Made by a program: the position numbers and the translations under genes
Notes under the pieces: generated by a model
Seen by the model: only the letters and a program-made list of their open reading frames with translations
The model's database searches: none
Told to the model about the DNA's origin: nothing
Assembly: GCA_024760905.1 (NCBI GenBank)
Contig: CM045745.1
Location: 6,292,282 to 6,356,281 of the forward strand
Reading direction: 5' to 3'
Origin: Plotosus lineatus
Taxonomy: Eukaryota; Chordata; Actinopteri; Siluriformes; Plotosidae
DNA: 64,000 nucleotides
Shown here: positions 1 to 13,011 of the stretch, piece after piece
How positions within the stretch are numbered: the stretch's first letter is position 1
Layout: each line of letters starts with the position of its first letter

Positions 1-1030
1 AACTAAGCAGAGCTAATATGCTATTAGCAGAGCTAATATGCTATGGTAGGCAGCTCAATGCGAGCCGCACCCCAGCTAGCAATAAGCCCAGGCGGGAAGG
101 GGCCGAACGACGACTCCGGCGCTTGGGATTGCAGGGGATGAAGGCCGTGTAGCCGGCTGGTGCAATCACCATGAGCCATGTTTCACAGAAACACAGTCCT
201 GTAGATCCCTCTGCGCTGCGATCTGAGCATGAAGCTCGTCCATCTTGTTTCGCAGGGACTAAACATTTTCAAGCAGTATGGCTGAAAGTGCTAACCAAGC
301 CTCTGAGAACTCCGCCTAGGCTTATTGCCAGCCGGGGTGCGGTTAGTATTGAGCTCCCATAGCAGCTCACGATAGAAGTTGTTGCCTGCTTAGTTGCCCA
401 AAGCTGAAGCTGCTCATAGCTATAGTAGGGTCGACCGATCATAGACAAGCATAGTGCAAAACATGAACAAACAAATTAAAACGAACAAAGAAACAATTTG
501 ACTCTGAGAACTTCGCGACGTTGCTCTCTAGGCAGCGCCATCTTGGAGATGTCACTCCAAGACGTCACTCCAACTTCAATGTAAAAGGACATGAAGCGTA
601 ATAAAGTTTATCCTTTTGGTATCATTTGTTAAACATGCTACAGAACATAAAATCTCACACAAACATTAACTTAAGTACTGTACTGAAATAATTGAAAAGA
701 CTTAAAAAGGAATGCTTTACAACAGTATATGCTGTATAATGTTTATATTTTATCATCAATAAAAATAAGAGTAAAAATTGAAAGGTTTTTCTTAATCATG
801 ACTATATTTTACTACATTAATACTGTATTAATGAGTAAGACTGTCTATAGAATGTGTTTAAGAAGCATATTTTAACGCATGTAATAGATACATAGTATTT
901 TACTTCTGGCTGCTCATTCGCGCATGTGACGTGATACATGGGGTTTAACTTCAGGGTACAGAACTCGCGGATTATCTCAATTCATGGGAGGGCTTGGAAC
1001 CGAACCCCCACGAATGTCGAGGGCCTACTG
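1..1030 (-). mobile_element. Chimeric pogo/Tigger-type element (family T1), copy 1, cut by window edge
   Basis: The right end reads gtcgagggcctactg and is followed by TA at 1031-1032, the usual target of pogo/Tigger elements. The same sequence runs in the opposite orientation from 36060, and a partial third copy lies at 62335-62730, so this is a dispersed family. Positions about 150-330, read on the minus strand, match the part of copy 2 that encodes LRNKMDELHAQI, which resembles the start of a LINE endonuclease domain. The element therefore seems to carry a captured LINE segment. A near-perfect 20-bp tandem duplication (gcagagctaatatgctat) occupies 6-45. The left end lies outside the window. 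No intact ORF is present. Confidence 0.6.
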
Positions 1031-1063
1031 TAATTTTATAAAAGTACTGAGCATTAGGCTGCA

Positions 1064-1720
1064 AAGTACTGTAAAGTCACTGCAAAGTGACTGCAAAGTA
1101 GTAGTGGGTGAGAGTGTTGCCAAACAGCATAGGATGGTGGTATGCAGGATGACGCTGATGATGAGAAAGGTGAAGAAGGCAAAGGCAGAGCAGAAAACAA
1201 AGTGGTGGAAGCTGAAAAAGGAAGAGTGTCGTGTTGTCTTCAAGGAGGAGTTGAAACAGGCTTTGGGTGGTCAGGAAGTGCTTCCAGATGACTGGACAAC
1301 CACAGCAAATGTGATCAGGGACACAGATAGGACAGTACTTGGTGTGTCCTCTGGAAGGAAAGTAGATAAGGAGACTTGGTGGCGGAATGAGGAAGTGCAG
1401 GAGTGTGTACAAAGGAAGAGGGACAGCCCATGTAAACTGTTTTGGAGACAAAGTCAGAGAGGCTAGATTGAGATGGTTTGGACATGTACAGAGGAGGGAT
1501 AGTGAGTATATTGGCAGTAGGATGCTGAGGTTGGAACTACCAGGCAGAAGACCTAGAGGAAGACCAAAGAAGAGATTTATGGATGTGGTGAAGGAGGACA
1601 TGAAAGTCATTGGAGTAAGAGAAGAAGATGCAGAGGACAGGGTGAGATGGAGGCAGATGGTTTGCTGTGGCGACCCCTGAAGGGAACAGCTGAAAGGAAA
1701 AGAAGAAGAAGAAGAAGAAG
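1064..1720 (+). mobile_element. RTE-clade LINE, internally deleted, with 18-bp target duplication
   Basis: The 5' part encodes the post-endonuclease linker (KWWKLKKEECRVVFKEELKQ, then DKETWWRNEEVQECVQRKR). Near 1420 the sequence jumps to the C-terminal part of the same polyprotein (GDKVREARLRWFGHVQRRDS, then EDRVRWRQMVCCGDP), so the whole reverse transcriptase is missing. A short shared agagg at the join suggests a microhomology deletion, and the two halves are in different frames. The 3' end is the RTE tail ctgtggcgacccctgaa followed by (GAA)n. It is flanked by actgagcattaggctgca at 1046-1063 and the same 18-mer with one mismatch at 1721-1738. The deletion could have occurred before or after insertion. 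Confidence 0.85.
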
Positions 1721-1738
1721 ACTGAGCATTAGGCAGCA

Positions 1739-3299
1739 GATCCAGGCTGGATGGCTTATGATTATTTTAGCCATTCATTCTCTGTGCGTTGATGTTTGTG
1801 TTCTAATACATGTGCAGGAACCGGAGGCGGTACTAACAAACTGTGCTTTATTCTCACACTCGCACTTTGTTTGATTGACAATGTTCAGCTATTATTGCTT
1901 ACTGATAATATGTGAGGTGTTCCACTGAAATAGGCACCTGTCGTTGATTGTTGATTGGTCAGCTTGGGCTTCCACATGCACAGTGCCCGTTACACGTTAA
2001 CTTCCGGTGTTAACTTCCGGTTTCCGATTTACTGCACGCTGAATTTATCTCCGACTTTCTCTTCAGTAACAGTCATTAAGTTTATTTATAAGATTGTGAA
2101 TACACATAATTTCTTGCCTAGTGGAACTCAACCCCCCCCCCCCCCCCTTCCTCAGCCGATGCACTTGTAATTTGGGATTTTTGATATAGGGAAAATTTGA
2201 TAAAAAACAATATGAATTGTATGGTTTGAAACTGATGATGTCAACAGGTAATCATGATCTGGTGCACATGTGGTATTCAGGAAAGGTCTAGTCTTAAGAT
2301 TGAAGGATCCTTAGTTTGTTAGCAAATGCAAATTCAAAAGTCAGGGTCTGTCATGGTAAGTGGTTGTCTTAGTGCTCTTGACAAAAGTAACGCAAATGTC
2401 TGTGGTGTCAGAATTCATTCAGAAAAGTAGATTGAGATTTTGGAGCAGCATCTTTTCAAGGGGTTCTCATGCATGATTTAGAAAGACAAAATAAAATTAT
2501 ATTCTGCACACATTACAGAGGTGTGACTGCGAATACAGAGAGTGAAGGATTTGATGCTTGTGCTGGACTGGCCTGCCTGCAGTTCTGACCTGTGATTAAT
2601 AGAGAATGTATCGTGAATTTTAAAATAATAAATGAGACAAGGAAACCTGAAAACCTGTTTCTGGGGAAATGTGACAAATTAACACATGGAATGCTTCATC
2701 ACTTGCTGTCCTCTACTGATAAACATCTTTAAAGTGTTATAAGGATGAATGGCATTCACCATTAAAAAGTAGTAAAAGCTTTACTGTTCCAACTTTTTTT
2801 AAAAGGTGTTGCTCACTCACCCAGTCTCCCTTTTTCCAATCCGCATTTCCCTACTCGTGCCACAGGGAGGCAGGAGCCTATTTCATCCAACACTGGGTAA
2901 ACCCTGAGCAGCTTGAAAGGTGTAGCACTGATTAATCTGATTTAACATTGTTATTCTTTTAGAAAGAAGTAAAATAAAGGGATCAATAAGCATCACAATG
3001 TGCTGTTATATTCCTTTGAATGTAATACAGCTCAACACAAATATCAGACTGAAATGGTATGCTGAATTGAAGTAATCGTTTTTTTTTTTTTCATGCTGCA
3101 TTTTTTTTTTTTTCATGTGAAGCTGCATTTCAGGTTTCCAAAGATGAATACTGTAACTGATTCACTTGGTCTTACACTCCTCTTTTAAGGGAGGAGAAGT
3201 TTCTCCTTTTTATTTATATTATAGCTTTCCACTGTTAGAATCCGGCTCCTGTCTCCTCCCTCTGTTCCTGGTGTGCCCTGTTTTCCTTTCCCTAACCCT

Positions 3300-3303
<4 letters not shown>
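1739..3303. other. No gene seen; AT-rich spacer with a C16 run and an old SINE/LINE scrap
   Basis: I see no supported coding region. It holds a run of 16 C at 2132-2147 and two poly-T runs near 3080-3114. A short stretch at 2860-2925 (gggaggcaggagcctatttc) resembles the tail module of fish tRNA-SINE/L2 repeats. Confidence 0.5.

Positions 3304-3371
<68 letters not shown>
3304..3371. repeat. (TG)n microsatellite
   Basis: Uninterrupted dinucleotide tract of 34 units. The ORFs that cross it encode only alternating Cys-Val or Thr-His and are artefacts. Confidence 0.98.
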
Positions 3372-3372
<1 letters not shown>

Positions 3373-3663
3373 CACTCATGTGCTCATTCAGCAGCAGCAC
3401 CTGCAGAATAAAACTTGGTTCCCTCAGTCACTCCCTGACAGTTCATCAGCGTGGCAACTCCCGGGCCAAGAAAACTCCTTCCACTGCTTGTCTATAAATT
3501 TCCATGTTGTTTTGTCTTTCTTTTAAAGTCTGCTCATGCCTCTTGTCCTTGTCTAAGGTCCAAGATTCATCTTCAATGTACTCCGCTGCCTGCAACTGAA
3601 CAACCTGAAACCCTGTCGCTGTCCAGTCCTCCTCCGGGTAGAAGAGACCCCATCTCAAGGAGT

Positions 3664-4015
3664 TTCTTCTTCTTCTTTTCGTTTCAGCTTTTTCCCTTTT
3701 TTCAGGGGTCGCCACGATGAATCATCTGATGTTTGATTTGGCATAAGCTTTTACGTCGGATGCCCTTCCTGACACAAGCCTTTAGCAAGGGGCAGAAACA
3801 TGCAGACGGCTGTGCAGATCCTCTTTACGAAAGTCAGCAATGGTTCTTTTACATGAACCTCTCACCATAGACAGTGAGAGACATGGCCGGTCTTGGATAA
3901 CTCAGTTAGCTGCACTGGGGGGGGGGGTACAGTGACCACCTTGTGGAGAGTGGAGAGTGGGACTCGAACCCCCAACCTTAGGATCAGCAATCCAGCCCCC
4001 TTTACCACCAGGCCT
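3664..4015 (-). mobile_element. SINE-A, full length, RTE-type tail
   Basis: Read on the minus strand, it has a tRNA-like head (box A at gcctggtgg, box B at gggttcgagtccc) and a central domain with the conserved gtaaaagaaccattgctg. The tail runs through aggaagggcatccgacgtaaa to ctgtggcgacccctgaaaa and (GAA)n. The tail end matches the 3' end of the RTE LINEs at 1064-1720 and 60037-61960. This copy has an expanded G run and a small duplication (gtggagagtggagagtgg) near the box B region. Confidence 0.85.
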
Positions 4016-4342
4016 CAAGGAGTTGATGCTTTTCTTTAACTCAGATTGTTAATAAAAAAGCATCTGTTGAACTTGAGTCTGTGTTTCTCAGTCTACTGCA
4101 TTTGGGTCCAGCGTCTTGGTAAAACCATAACATCCATGTCATAAAGTCTACGATGTCTTCTAAGTCTAGAATATTTATATGGTGATTGTTTGCTCCCACC
4201 ATGTTTAAGAAACCGAGCAGGCCATCCCAGATTCTTTGATAGAACATCCTGGCTCTCAAAGTCATTTTGCTTTTACCCTAAACCAGAGGTGAATCCTCTT
4301 ATCCCTAATCCCTAATGTGCTGAAGATATTCAGAGGATTCAC

Positions 4343-4345
<3 letters not shown>
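4016..4345. other. Spacer without recognisable features
   Basis: A 74-codon minus-strand ORF lies at 4041-4265, but it has no recognisable motif and no repeat partner in the window. I do not call a gene. Confidence 0.4.
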
Positions 4346-4381
<36 letters not shown>

Positions 4382-4501
4382 TCATTAAAAAGGTGTCATA
4401 ATGGGGTTATGGTGGTGTTATGTGACTGGTCTTAGGGCAGGTACATGATACTAAATGACATCATTCGTTCTGGTTTAAATGCCAGCAGTGAGCCATCACT
4501 A

Positions 4502-4579
<78 letters not shown>
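4346..4579. repeat. (AC)n at 4346-4380 and (TG)n at 4504-4579
   Basis: Two dinucleotide tracts of opposite strand polarity about 120 bp apart. Together they form a low-complexity inverted repeat. Confidence 0.95.
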
Positions 4580-4580
<1 letters not shown>

Positions 4581-4709
4581 AGAGTGAAAAATAGTTTTTA
4601 ATTGGACAGGCTCAGTAGTGTCCTTCAGATAAAATATAATAGGAAAAAGATTTTAATGAGACAGAACATGAATGCATTATATTCAGTGCTTAAGGAGAGA
4701 AAGCGTGAG

Positions 4710-4824
<115 letters not shown>

Positions 4825-4954
4825 TTGTTCATAGTTTTGGAGAGTTTGGAGATTAAAATATTATAATTCTGGGGTATACTAATGAAATCAAAATTAGAAT
4901 TTTCTAAATGACTGGGTTTATTAGCTGTGATTATAATATTCGTTCAGTTATTCA

Positions 4955-5118
4955 TTTTTCGAACAGCTTAATCCTAATTAGGGTCGAAAAGAGGCTGGCG
5001 CACATTTCAGCCGACTCTGGGTGAGGGCAATGTCCACCCTGACAGTGCTACAGACCATCTCAGGGCATAACCATGCAGATAGCAATTTAATGGCCTACTC
5101 TTTGAACGGAAACAGAGG
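4955..5118 (-). mobile_element. SINE-B fragment with L2-like tail
   Basis: Read on the plus strand it begins with the reversed tail (tcgaacagcttaatcctaa, then ttagggtcg) followed by gaggctggcgcacatttcag and gtccaccctgacag. These are the standard 3' modules of the SINE-B family here. The tRNA-like head is missing. It lies back to back with the SINE-A copy that starts at 5123. Confidence 0.7.
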
Positions 5119-5122
5119 TTCT

Positions 5123-5463
5123 GGGCAGTGGTAGCCTGGTGGTAAAGTGCCAGATTACCAATCATAGGGGCGGAGGTTCAAGCCCCACTGTCATCGGTTG
5201 TCACTGCAGTCCCTCCTCCAGTGCAGTTAACTGGATTATCAAAGGCCGGCCATGTCTGTCAATCACTATGGTGAGATACGTGTAAAAGAACCATTGCTGA
5301 TTTTCATCAAGAGTATATGCACAGCTGTCGAAGTGTTTATGGCCTGGTGAGATATACAGGGTTTACTACTCTGCCCTTGGCTGGAGTTGGCTGAGATGGG
5401 CACCAGTCTCCCTGCAACCCTAAGTAGGATTAAGCGGTTCAGAAATGAATGAGTGAATGAACA
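5123..5463 (+). mobile_element. SINE-A with L2-like tail
   Basis: The head has gcagtggtagcctggtgg (box A) and ggttcaagcccca (box B), followed by the SINE-A core (ctggattatcaaaggccggc). After the core it does not use the RTE tail. It continues into ggcctggtgagatatacagg and ends ctaagtaggattaagcggtt plus aatgaatgagtgaatga, the tail seen on SINE-B copies. This is one of five full copies with this tail type. Confidence 0.85.
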
Positions 5464-6251
5464 ATGGTTCTTTTACATGCCTTTCCCCACAGACCGTCAG
5501 ATGTATGGGTGGCCTTTGATAGCCTTCTTCGATGCACTAGGGGTGCCATTATTATAGCAACAATTATTGTCCTTCTTGAATTTTATAAGCTCTGTGGCTG
5601 TCAGGTTTGCTCCTTTCTTCTGCACAACGATTTCCCATCTGTGTTGCACGTCTTATGGTTTGTTATTTTAAGATATAGAGCGGAACTACAAGTCCCAGTA
5701 TGCACAGCGAGAAACAGGCAAGAAACTAATCAACACAGTAATAGAGAACATTAGGAAAATAGTCCAAAAGCTGTTTTCACACGTAGATTTATTTAATTGA
5801 TCTATTTGGGAAATATCGTTATTGAAACCTACCGGGTAGACCCATCACTGTTCCGCTAGTCCAGCAAGTCAGATTTTTTTTAATATTGCGTTCAGTTCAT
5901 GCACGAATTAGTAAATGATATTCTTTGTTAATTTAATGATTTAATGGCAAAGTGTTGTTTTAAAAATTAGTGAATGCATTTGTCTTTTTCCAACTTGCAT
6001 GCTACCTAATGGCAGAACTATTAACAGCAGTCTGCATGCATGTTTTAATTGTTAAACTTCATTCAACGTACCCGGAATTGCATCTGCAGGAAGTGCGTTG
6101 TTTTATCTTTAATTTTTATTAAACAGGCTGAAGATTCTTATGAAAGTCTTTTGATATAAAACCTTCTGAATACGCCTGAAATTATAAAAAGTCCATTCAT
6201 ATAAAGGCTTGTAGAGTTCAATGTGTGTAAAGTTTGGGGTATTTTAGCAGA
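5464..6251. other. Spacer; no supported gene
   Basis: A 96-codon ORF opens at 5464 with a short SINE-A core echo (atggttcttttacatgcc) and then continues with no recognisable domain. I see no splice-consistent exon or RNA gene. Confidence 0.4.
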
Positions 6252-6544
6252 TACTGTCGGCCCCCAACTTACAAAATTAATCCGTGCCAGAGCCCTTTTC
6301 GTTTTGCGAGGATTTCGTAAGTAGGGGGTCGCATCTTACATGTGAGATGCCCAAGTCGTTCCAAGGCTCCAGTCTTTGGATGGGATAAACCCCATAAACC
6401 CTTTTAAAATGATAAAAGTACTCCAAATTTGTATGAAATATGTGTTAAAAGTAAAACTAAATTATTTATTAAACCATTTAAACATTTTATTGACATATTA
6501 AACCATTTTATTAAGATATTTATTTATTAAACCATTATTAAACA

Positions 6545-6727
<183 letters not shown>

Positions 6728-6860
6728 GCATTACAATGCACAAGTTTATTCTAGCGTTGCGGCCACGACCACAAGACGTGGAATTCAAAGCGCATTCCCT
6801 GCTTGACCATTTATTGATTAAAACAACTTAAAAAACTAAACTGAAAACTAAAGGTTTATT

Positions 6861-6964
<104 letters not shown>

Positions 6965-7702
6965 CATGGTGAATTCAAAGCACATTCCTTGCTTGACAAA
7001 CTCAACTTTAATTTGATTCTTTGAGGGATCGGAATTCCAGATGAGCTCAAATGCGCCGACATTTATTAAACATTTACTGAATTAAACAACTTAAAAATCT
7101 AAACTAAAAACTAAAGAGTGAAGCTTCCTTCTGTCTCTATCTGGGAGGCCAGCGGGGCGGGATGTTGAGAGACAGCCAATGAGAGAGCAACTTGTGCGTC
7201 ATGTGAAATTTTGATTGGCGTGTTTGAATTTTGAATTTCTTTTCATAAGAGGGGGTTGTTTCATATCTCGGGGACGGAAACTCAGGAAAACATTTTTCGT
7301 AATCCGGGGATTTCGTACACAGGGGTCTTCATAATTTGAGGGCCGACTGTAGTTATAAACATCTGCAAAGTTTATTTTCAGGTGCTTGTTAACCTTCCTT
7401 GCTTTAATCAACAGTTCTATATGTATCAGGAGGCACCACCTCTTGATATTTTACCAGCATAACTTTATCAAAATGTGTAGTTTATTTTGAGTTAATTGTC
7501 AATTTTTAAAAATAGACTTTGCCATTGTATTCATTGGCTTCCATATTAGTTTTACTTCTTTTTCCTTATTTTATACCTTTTGTCTTCCTTGTGCCTGTAT
7601 GGAAGACATGAATCAGATCTAATGCATTAAATGGGTCAATACTATTTTATCTGCCAGGTTAATGCCACAGCCATCTGTAGCTAGGAGTCCATGGGAGCTA
7701 AG

Positions 7703-7966
7703 TGAACAAGAACATGTATGCAAGAATGCTGTTTGTTGACTTCAGCTCAGCATTCAACACAGTCATTCCCTCCAAGTTAACCACGAAACATGAGGATCTT
7801 GGAATCAATACCTCCCTCTGTAATTGGATCATGGACTTTCTAACCAAAAGACCCCAGTATGTTAGGTCAGGCTACAACTGTTCCTCCACCATCACACTGA
7901 ACACTGGCACACCTCAGGGCTGTGTGCTGAGCCAATTCCTCTATTTCCTCTTCACCCATGTGGGGC
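7703..7966 (+). pseudogene. L2/CR1-type LINE reverse transcriptase fragment
   Basis: The translation carries [39 protein letters not shown] and [19 protein letters not shown]. These correspond to the RT motif with the first catalytic Asp (FVDFSSAFN) and the PQGCVLSP motif of L2/CR1-type non-LTR retrotransposons. The YxDD region and everything downstream are missing, and the frame then runs into a tRNA-derived SINE. Both ends are truncated, so it is a fossil. Confidence 0.85.
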
Positions 7967-7991
7967 CGGTGGCTGTGGGGCCAGTGGGGCT

Positions 7992-8290
7992 GGTGGCGTA
8001 GTGGTTACAGTGCTGGCTCATGATCGGGAGGGTGTGTGTTCAAATCCCAGTTAGATCCTCACTGTGCTAAGACCCCTGGGTAAGGTCTCAACCACAAGTG
8101 TGCCTCTGTTCACTCAGCAGTATAACTGGGTACCAGTAAAATATAATGGGAAGGTAATCTGCAAGGGATTAGCGTCCCATCCAGGAGGAATTGAACTCCT
8201 GGTCGCTTCACGCCATGGAAACTGGGGATAAGCACCGGTCTGATGAGCCACTATGGCTCAAGTGTAAAAAGCCCAAAGGACTTTACCTTT
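7992..8290 (+). mobile_element. tRNA-derived SINE, third family (SINE-C)
   Basis: The head reads gtggcgtagtggttacagtg (box A) and gtgttcaaatccca (box B). The body contains gggattagcgtcccatccag and tgagccactatggctcaag. The head differs from those of SINE-A and SINE-B. It abuts the L2 RT fragment, and just before it a short GGGGCC/GGTGGC stretch (7960-7995) looks like slippage. I could not define a target duplication. Confidence 0.65.
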
Positions 8291-8905
8291 TACTTTGTTC
8301 AAAGAAGACTAAATCCCTTGTCTTTATAACAAATATCTTCAGGTGTATAATATATATTTTTGCTAACTTGTTGGTATATGCCAATAATTAAAATAATTTT
8401 AGTTTCTATATCACCTGTTATAGACTTACTGGGTTACAGAACACAAAACGGCACCTAGAAATATACGGTACAAGCAAACACACCAAAGTCAATGATAGAA
8501 ATATTACTTCACATCAAAACAAACCTCGGAATTTATGTGAAGCAATATTTAAAATTTGATTATTAATATGCATGTCAGTGGATTCTGAGGCTTGTGTCAC
8601 TTGCTAAGCATTGTTCTCACCAATTTCTAAATGCGATGGCCTGAGTCAAAATGACAAGAAATAGTCCGAAAGGCAATGTATTCTGGCCTCCAGTGGCTGG
8701 CCAAGGGGGGCACGTCAAATACCATTCAGTGCTTTGAACTCTCTGTCGAATTGGATCCCATCAGCAAAAAGAGCCTTGCAGGGTCAAAGGCCACTTGATG
8801 CAATGGACATGTCTGGCTGAGTGGCATTTTGGGACTTGACTTTGCCCTTATACTGAGACAAAGCTCCTGCTGTGGTTCTGGGAGCGTGTGCACATATTCA
8901 CACAT

Positions 8906-8943
<38 letters not shown>

Positions 8944-9118
8944 TATTTTACTATAGTTGTAAGGACTTTCCTTTGACATAATTATTTAGGTAGGTAAAGC
9001 ATGCTATGGTCATAATAAACACTTAAATTAGAGCTAGAAGCATTCATATAATCAAACAAAAGGAAAACTTAATACCGTAATGTGATTATCCCCGTTATCT
9101 TTTTAATATATAGTTTTA

Positions 9119-9121
<3 letters not shown>
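8291..9121. other. Spacer with a (CA)n tract at 8909-8942
   Basis: AT-rich with no recognisable coding or repeat-derived sequence except the CA microsatellite. Its two interrupted cacatatt units suggest the tract grew from an imperfect core. Confidence 0.5.

Positions 9122-9174
<53 letters not shown>
9122..9174. repeat. (TA)n microsatellite
   Basis: Pure alternating TA, self-complementary. Confidence 0.97.
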
Positions 9175-9177
<3 letters not shown>

Positions 9178-9304
9178 CAGATTTTACTGTATAAAATCTT
9201 CATGGAAACTATTTGATTGTCCCCACAAAGTCAAAATGATCAGATTTGCATGTTTTTGTAGGACAATTTGGTCCCATTCTCATTAATCCTAATCAGCATG
9301 TTTC

Positions 9305-9436
9305 TGTACTGCAGTGTCCTGGAGCTGTCCAGGATGTGCTCTGCCCTCACCCAAAGTCGGCTGAGATGGATGCCAGCCTCCCGGTGACCCTAATTAGGAT
9401 TAAGTGGTTTGGAATGAATGAATGAATGAAAGTCCC
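9305..9436 (+). mobile_element. SINE-B/L2-tail fragment
   Basis: Only the 3' part is present: ctggagctgtccaggatgtg, ggctgagatggatgccagcc, and cctaattaggattaagtgg followed by (AATG)n. The head and core are absent, as expected for a 5'-truncated copy. Confidence 0.75.
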
Positions 9437-11023
<1,587 letters not shown>

Positions 11024-11231
11024 CACTGCCGTGATACCTTGACTTACAAAATGAATCTGTTCCGAGGGCGAGCTCGGAATTCAAAATGTGCGTTAGATAC
11101 AAAAATTCCCATCGGAAATAATAGAAAACCAATTAATTCATTCCAATCCCCTCCCAGACTCATATAACCTGACAAAAACACGTATATTTGACCTAATATA
11201 TTAATGATAAACATGTAAAAACAATAAATAT

Positions 11232-11276
<45 letters not shown>

Positions 11277-11995
11277 CAAGAATAAACAATAAGTCTGCGA
11301 CAAAGATGTCACATGGGCAGGCATGAGGTGGTGCGAAACTGAGGAGGAGGAGGAGGAGGATTTTGTGCATGTGCACACTACGAATGCCACCAAGAATAGG
11401 CTCATGGTGAACTCCCACAAGGCCAGTGCTTCTCAAATAGTGGGCATGGTGTGATGCCAGGGGGAGTGCATATGACTCTGGGGAACATGCTTTTTTTGCC
11501 ATAATGTACAAGAATTAAGTGTAATTGTATATCCTCTACAGTAGGTGGCAGTGGCACTCTCACTGTGTTCCCTATGATGTAGGGAACACAGTGACAGTGA
11601 TTCTGCCACCTACTGTAGAGGATGTGCAATTACACTAGGTGACAGTGGCGCTGTTCCCTATAGTATAAGGGAAAAGCACCAAGCAAACGATATGAAGTGC
11701 ATTACAGTAAACACTATTTATAGTCACGCATGGGGCATGCTGAAATATATTTTTCCTTCCTATAGGGGGCATCACAGAAAATAATTGAGAAGCACTTGCA
11801 CAAGGTGTTCTCAGAGTGTGGAGGAATACATGCGAAAGAGTATGAAGCTAATTGGCCCAGAAAAGCCATTTCTCCAGCAGAGCTCGTAAATCAAAATTTA
11901 GTCTCTTAGATGTGGCAGATTATTGGTAGAATCGAAGCTCATATCATGGAAAATTCATTATAAAAGACACTCGTAAGTACCTTAGTCAAGGTTAC
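11024..11995. mobile_element. Probable pogo/Tigger-type MITE
   Basis: After TA at 11022-11023 the sequence reads cactgccgtgataccttgac and then ttacaaaatgaatctgttcc, typical of pogo/Tigger MITE ends. A plausible but degraded right end (gtaccttagtcaaggttac) lies at 11977-11995. The inside holds (TAA)n at 11233-11274, a GGA tract at about 11340-11360 and the palindrome at 11518-11636. The left end is much clearer than the right. Confidence 0.4.
11518..11636. repeat. Imperfect 119-bp palindrome (foldback)
   Basis: The left arm begins agtgtaattg and contains cctctacagtaggtggca. The right arm contains the reverse complement and ends caattacact. The arms are about 57 bp with few mismatches and almost no loop, centred at 11577. 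A partial third direct unit follows at 11637-11680 (ggtgacagtggcgctgttcc). It could be a small foldback MITE or a hairpin transcript source. No ORF is present. Confidence 0.85.
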
Positions 11996-12104
11996 TTTTT
12001 TGAAGAAATTGAACTATGAAGAAATATACTAAAATAAATAGCAATGTACATAAAGCCCACTACACGAATACTCAGAATTCACCTTGTGTATGCATTTTGT
12101 AAGG

Positions 12105-12412
12105 GCAGCACAGTGGTGTAGTGGTTAGCACGTCCGCCTCACAGCAAGAACGCTTGGGCTATTCTGTGAAGCGTTTGCATGTTCTCTTCATGCTTGTGTG
12201 GATTTCCTCTGGATACTCCAGTTTCCACCCACAGTCCAAAAACATGCAGAGTAGGCTGATTGGCTGTTCCAACTTGTCATTTTGTGTATTGTGAATATTG
12301 TGAATTGGCCCTGCAATGGCCTGGTGAGCTGTCCAGGGTGTATCCTGTCCTATCCTCAGAATCAGCTGAGATGGGCACCAACCTCCCAGCAACCCTAATT
12401 AAGATTAATTCA
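12105..12412 (+). mobile_element. SINE-B, full length
   Basis: The head gggcagcacagtggtgtagt is followed by ggttagcacgtccgcctcac, which resembles the DANA-type tRNA-derived heads of fish. The body contains gtccaaaaacatgcagagta and the 3' part gagctgtccagggtgtatcc. It ends aattaagattaattcaattt, a slightly degraded L2-like tail. It is a reference copy for the other SINE-B pieces in the window. Box B is poorly conserved here. Confidence 0.85.
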
Positions 12413-12522
12413 ATTTAGTTTTATTTGTATTGTGCTTTTTACAAATGGCATTGTCACAATACAGCTTTGCATACTAAAAGTAGGAATTTAAAAAGTACAA
12501 AGGAATTTAAACATTTTTCTAT

Positions 12523-12696
12523 ACCTGCAAAATAGTGCTATAGAAATTCTATTGGTGGATCCTATACAACTTATGTACCAGGTTCTAAGGAATGCTGGTT
12601 TTTATAGAACTGTGTACATAAGTCGTATAGGATCCACCAATGGAATTTCTAGAGGATTTTTTTCTTTAGGATTTCTATAGTACGTTTTTTGCAGGG
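12523..12696. repeat. Nested foldback element with 39-bp arms
   Basis: The inner arms at 12541-12579 and 12613-12651 are reverse complements with two mismatches and a 33-bp loop. The outer arms pair ctgcaaaatagtgctataga with the reverse complement of tctatagtacgttttttgcag. The terminal motif cctgcaaaa is inverted at the two ends. No ORF and no clear target duplication were seen, so the transposon superfamily is open. Confidence 0.75.
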
Positions 12697-13009
12697 ATAA
12701 CCCCTACACTTTTCTAATGAGCAGACCTGCGCCATTGGTAAGGCAAAGAAAAACTCCCTCAAATGGCTTACACAGCTTGCAAAATTATAGCTATATTTAA
12801 CTCAGAGAGAACACTACATACAGAATAACTAAAACTAACACAGTAAAACCATACCCCCCCCCCTCCCATAATGTAGGAAACCTTGGTCTGCATCCATGAG
12901 AGGGACTTCAGCAAAAAACCATGCTCTTCCCCCAGCCCCATCTTGTCTATCCAATCAGGACATGCCACACAGTAGTCAGGTAACTCAAAGGAAGGAAATA
13001 AAAATAAAT
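12697..13009. other. Spacer, nothing recognised
   Basis: No repeat or gene signature apart from a short C run at about 12854-12863. Confidence 0.4.
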
Positions 13010-13011
13010 TA

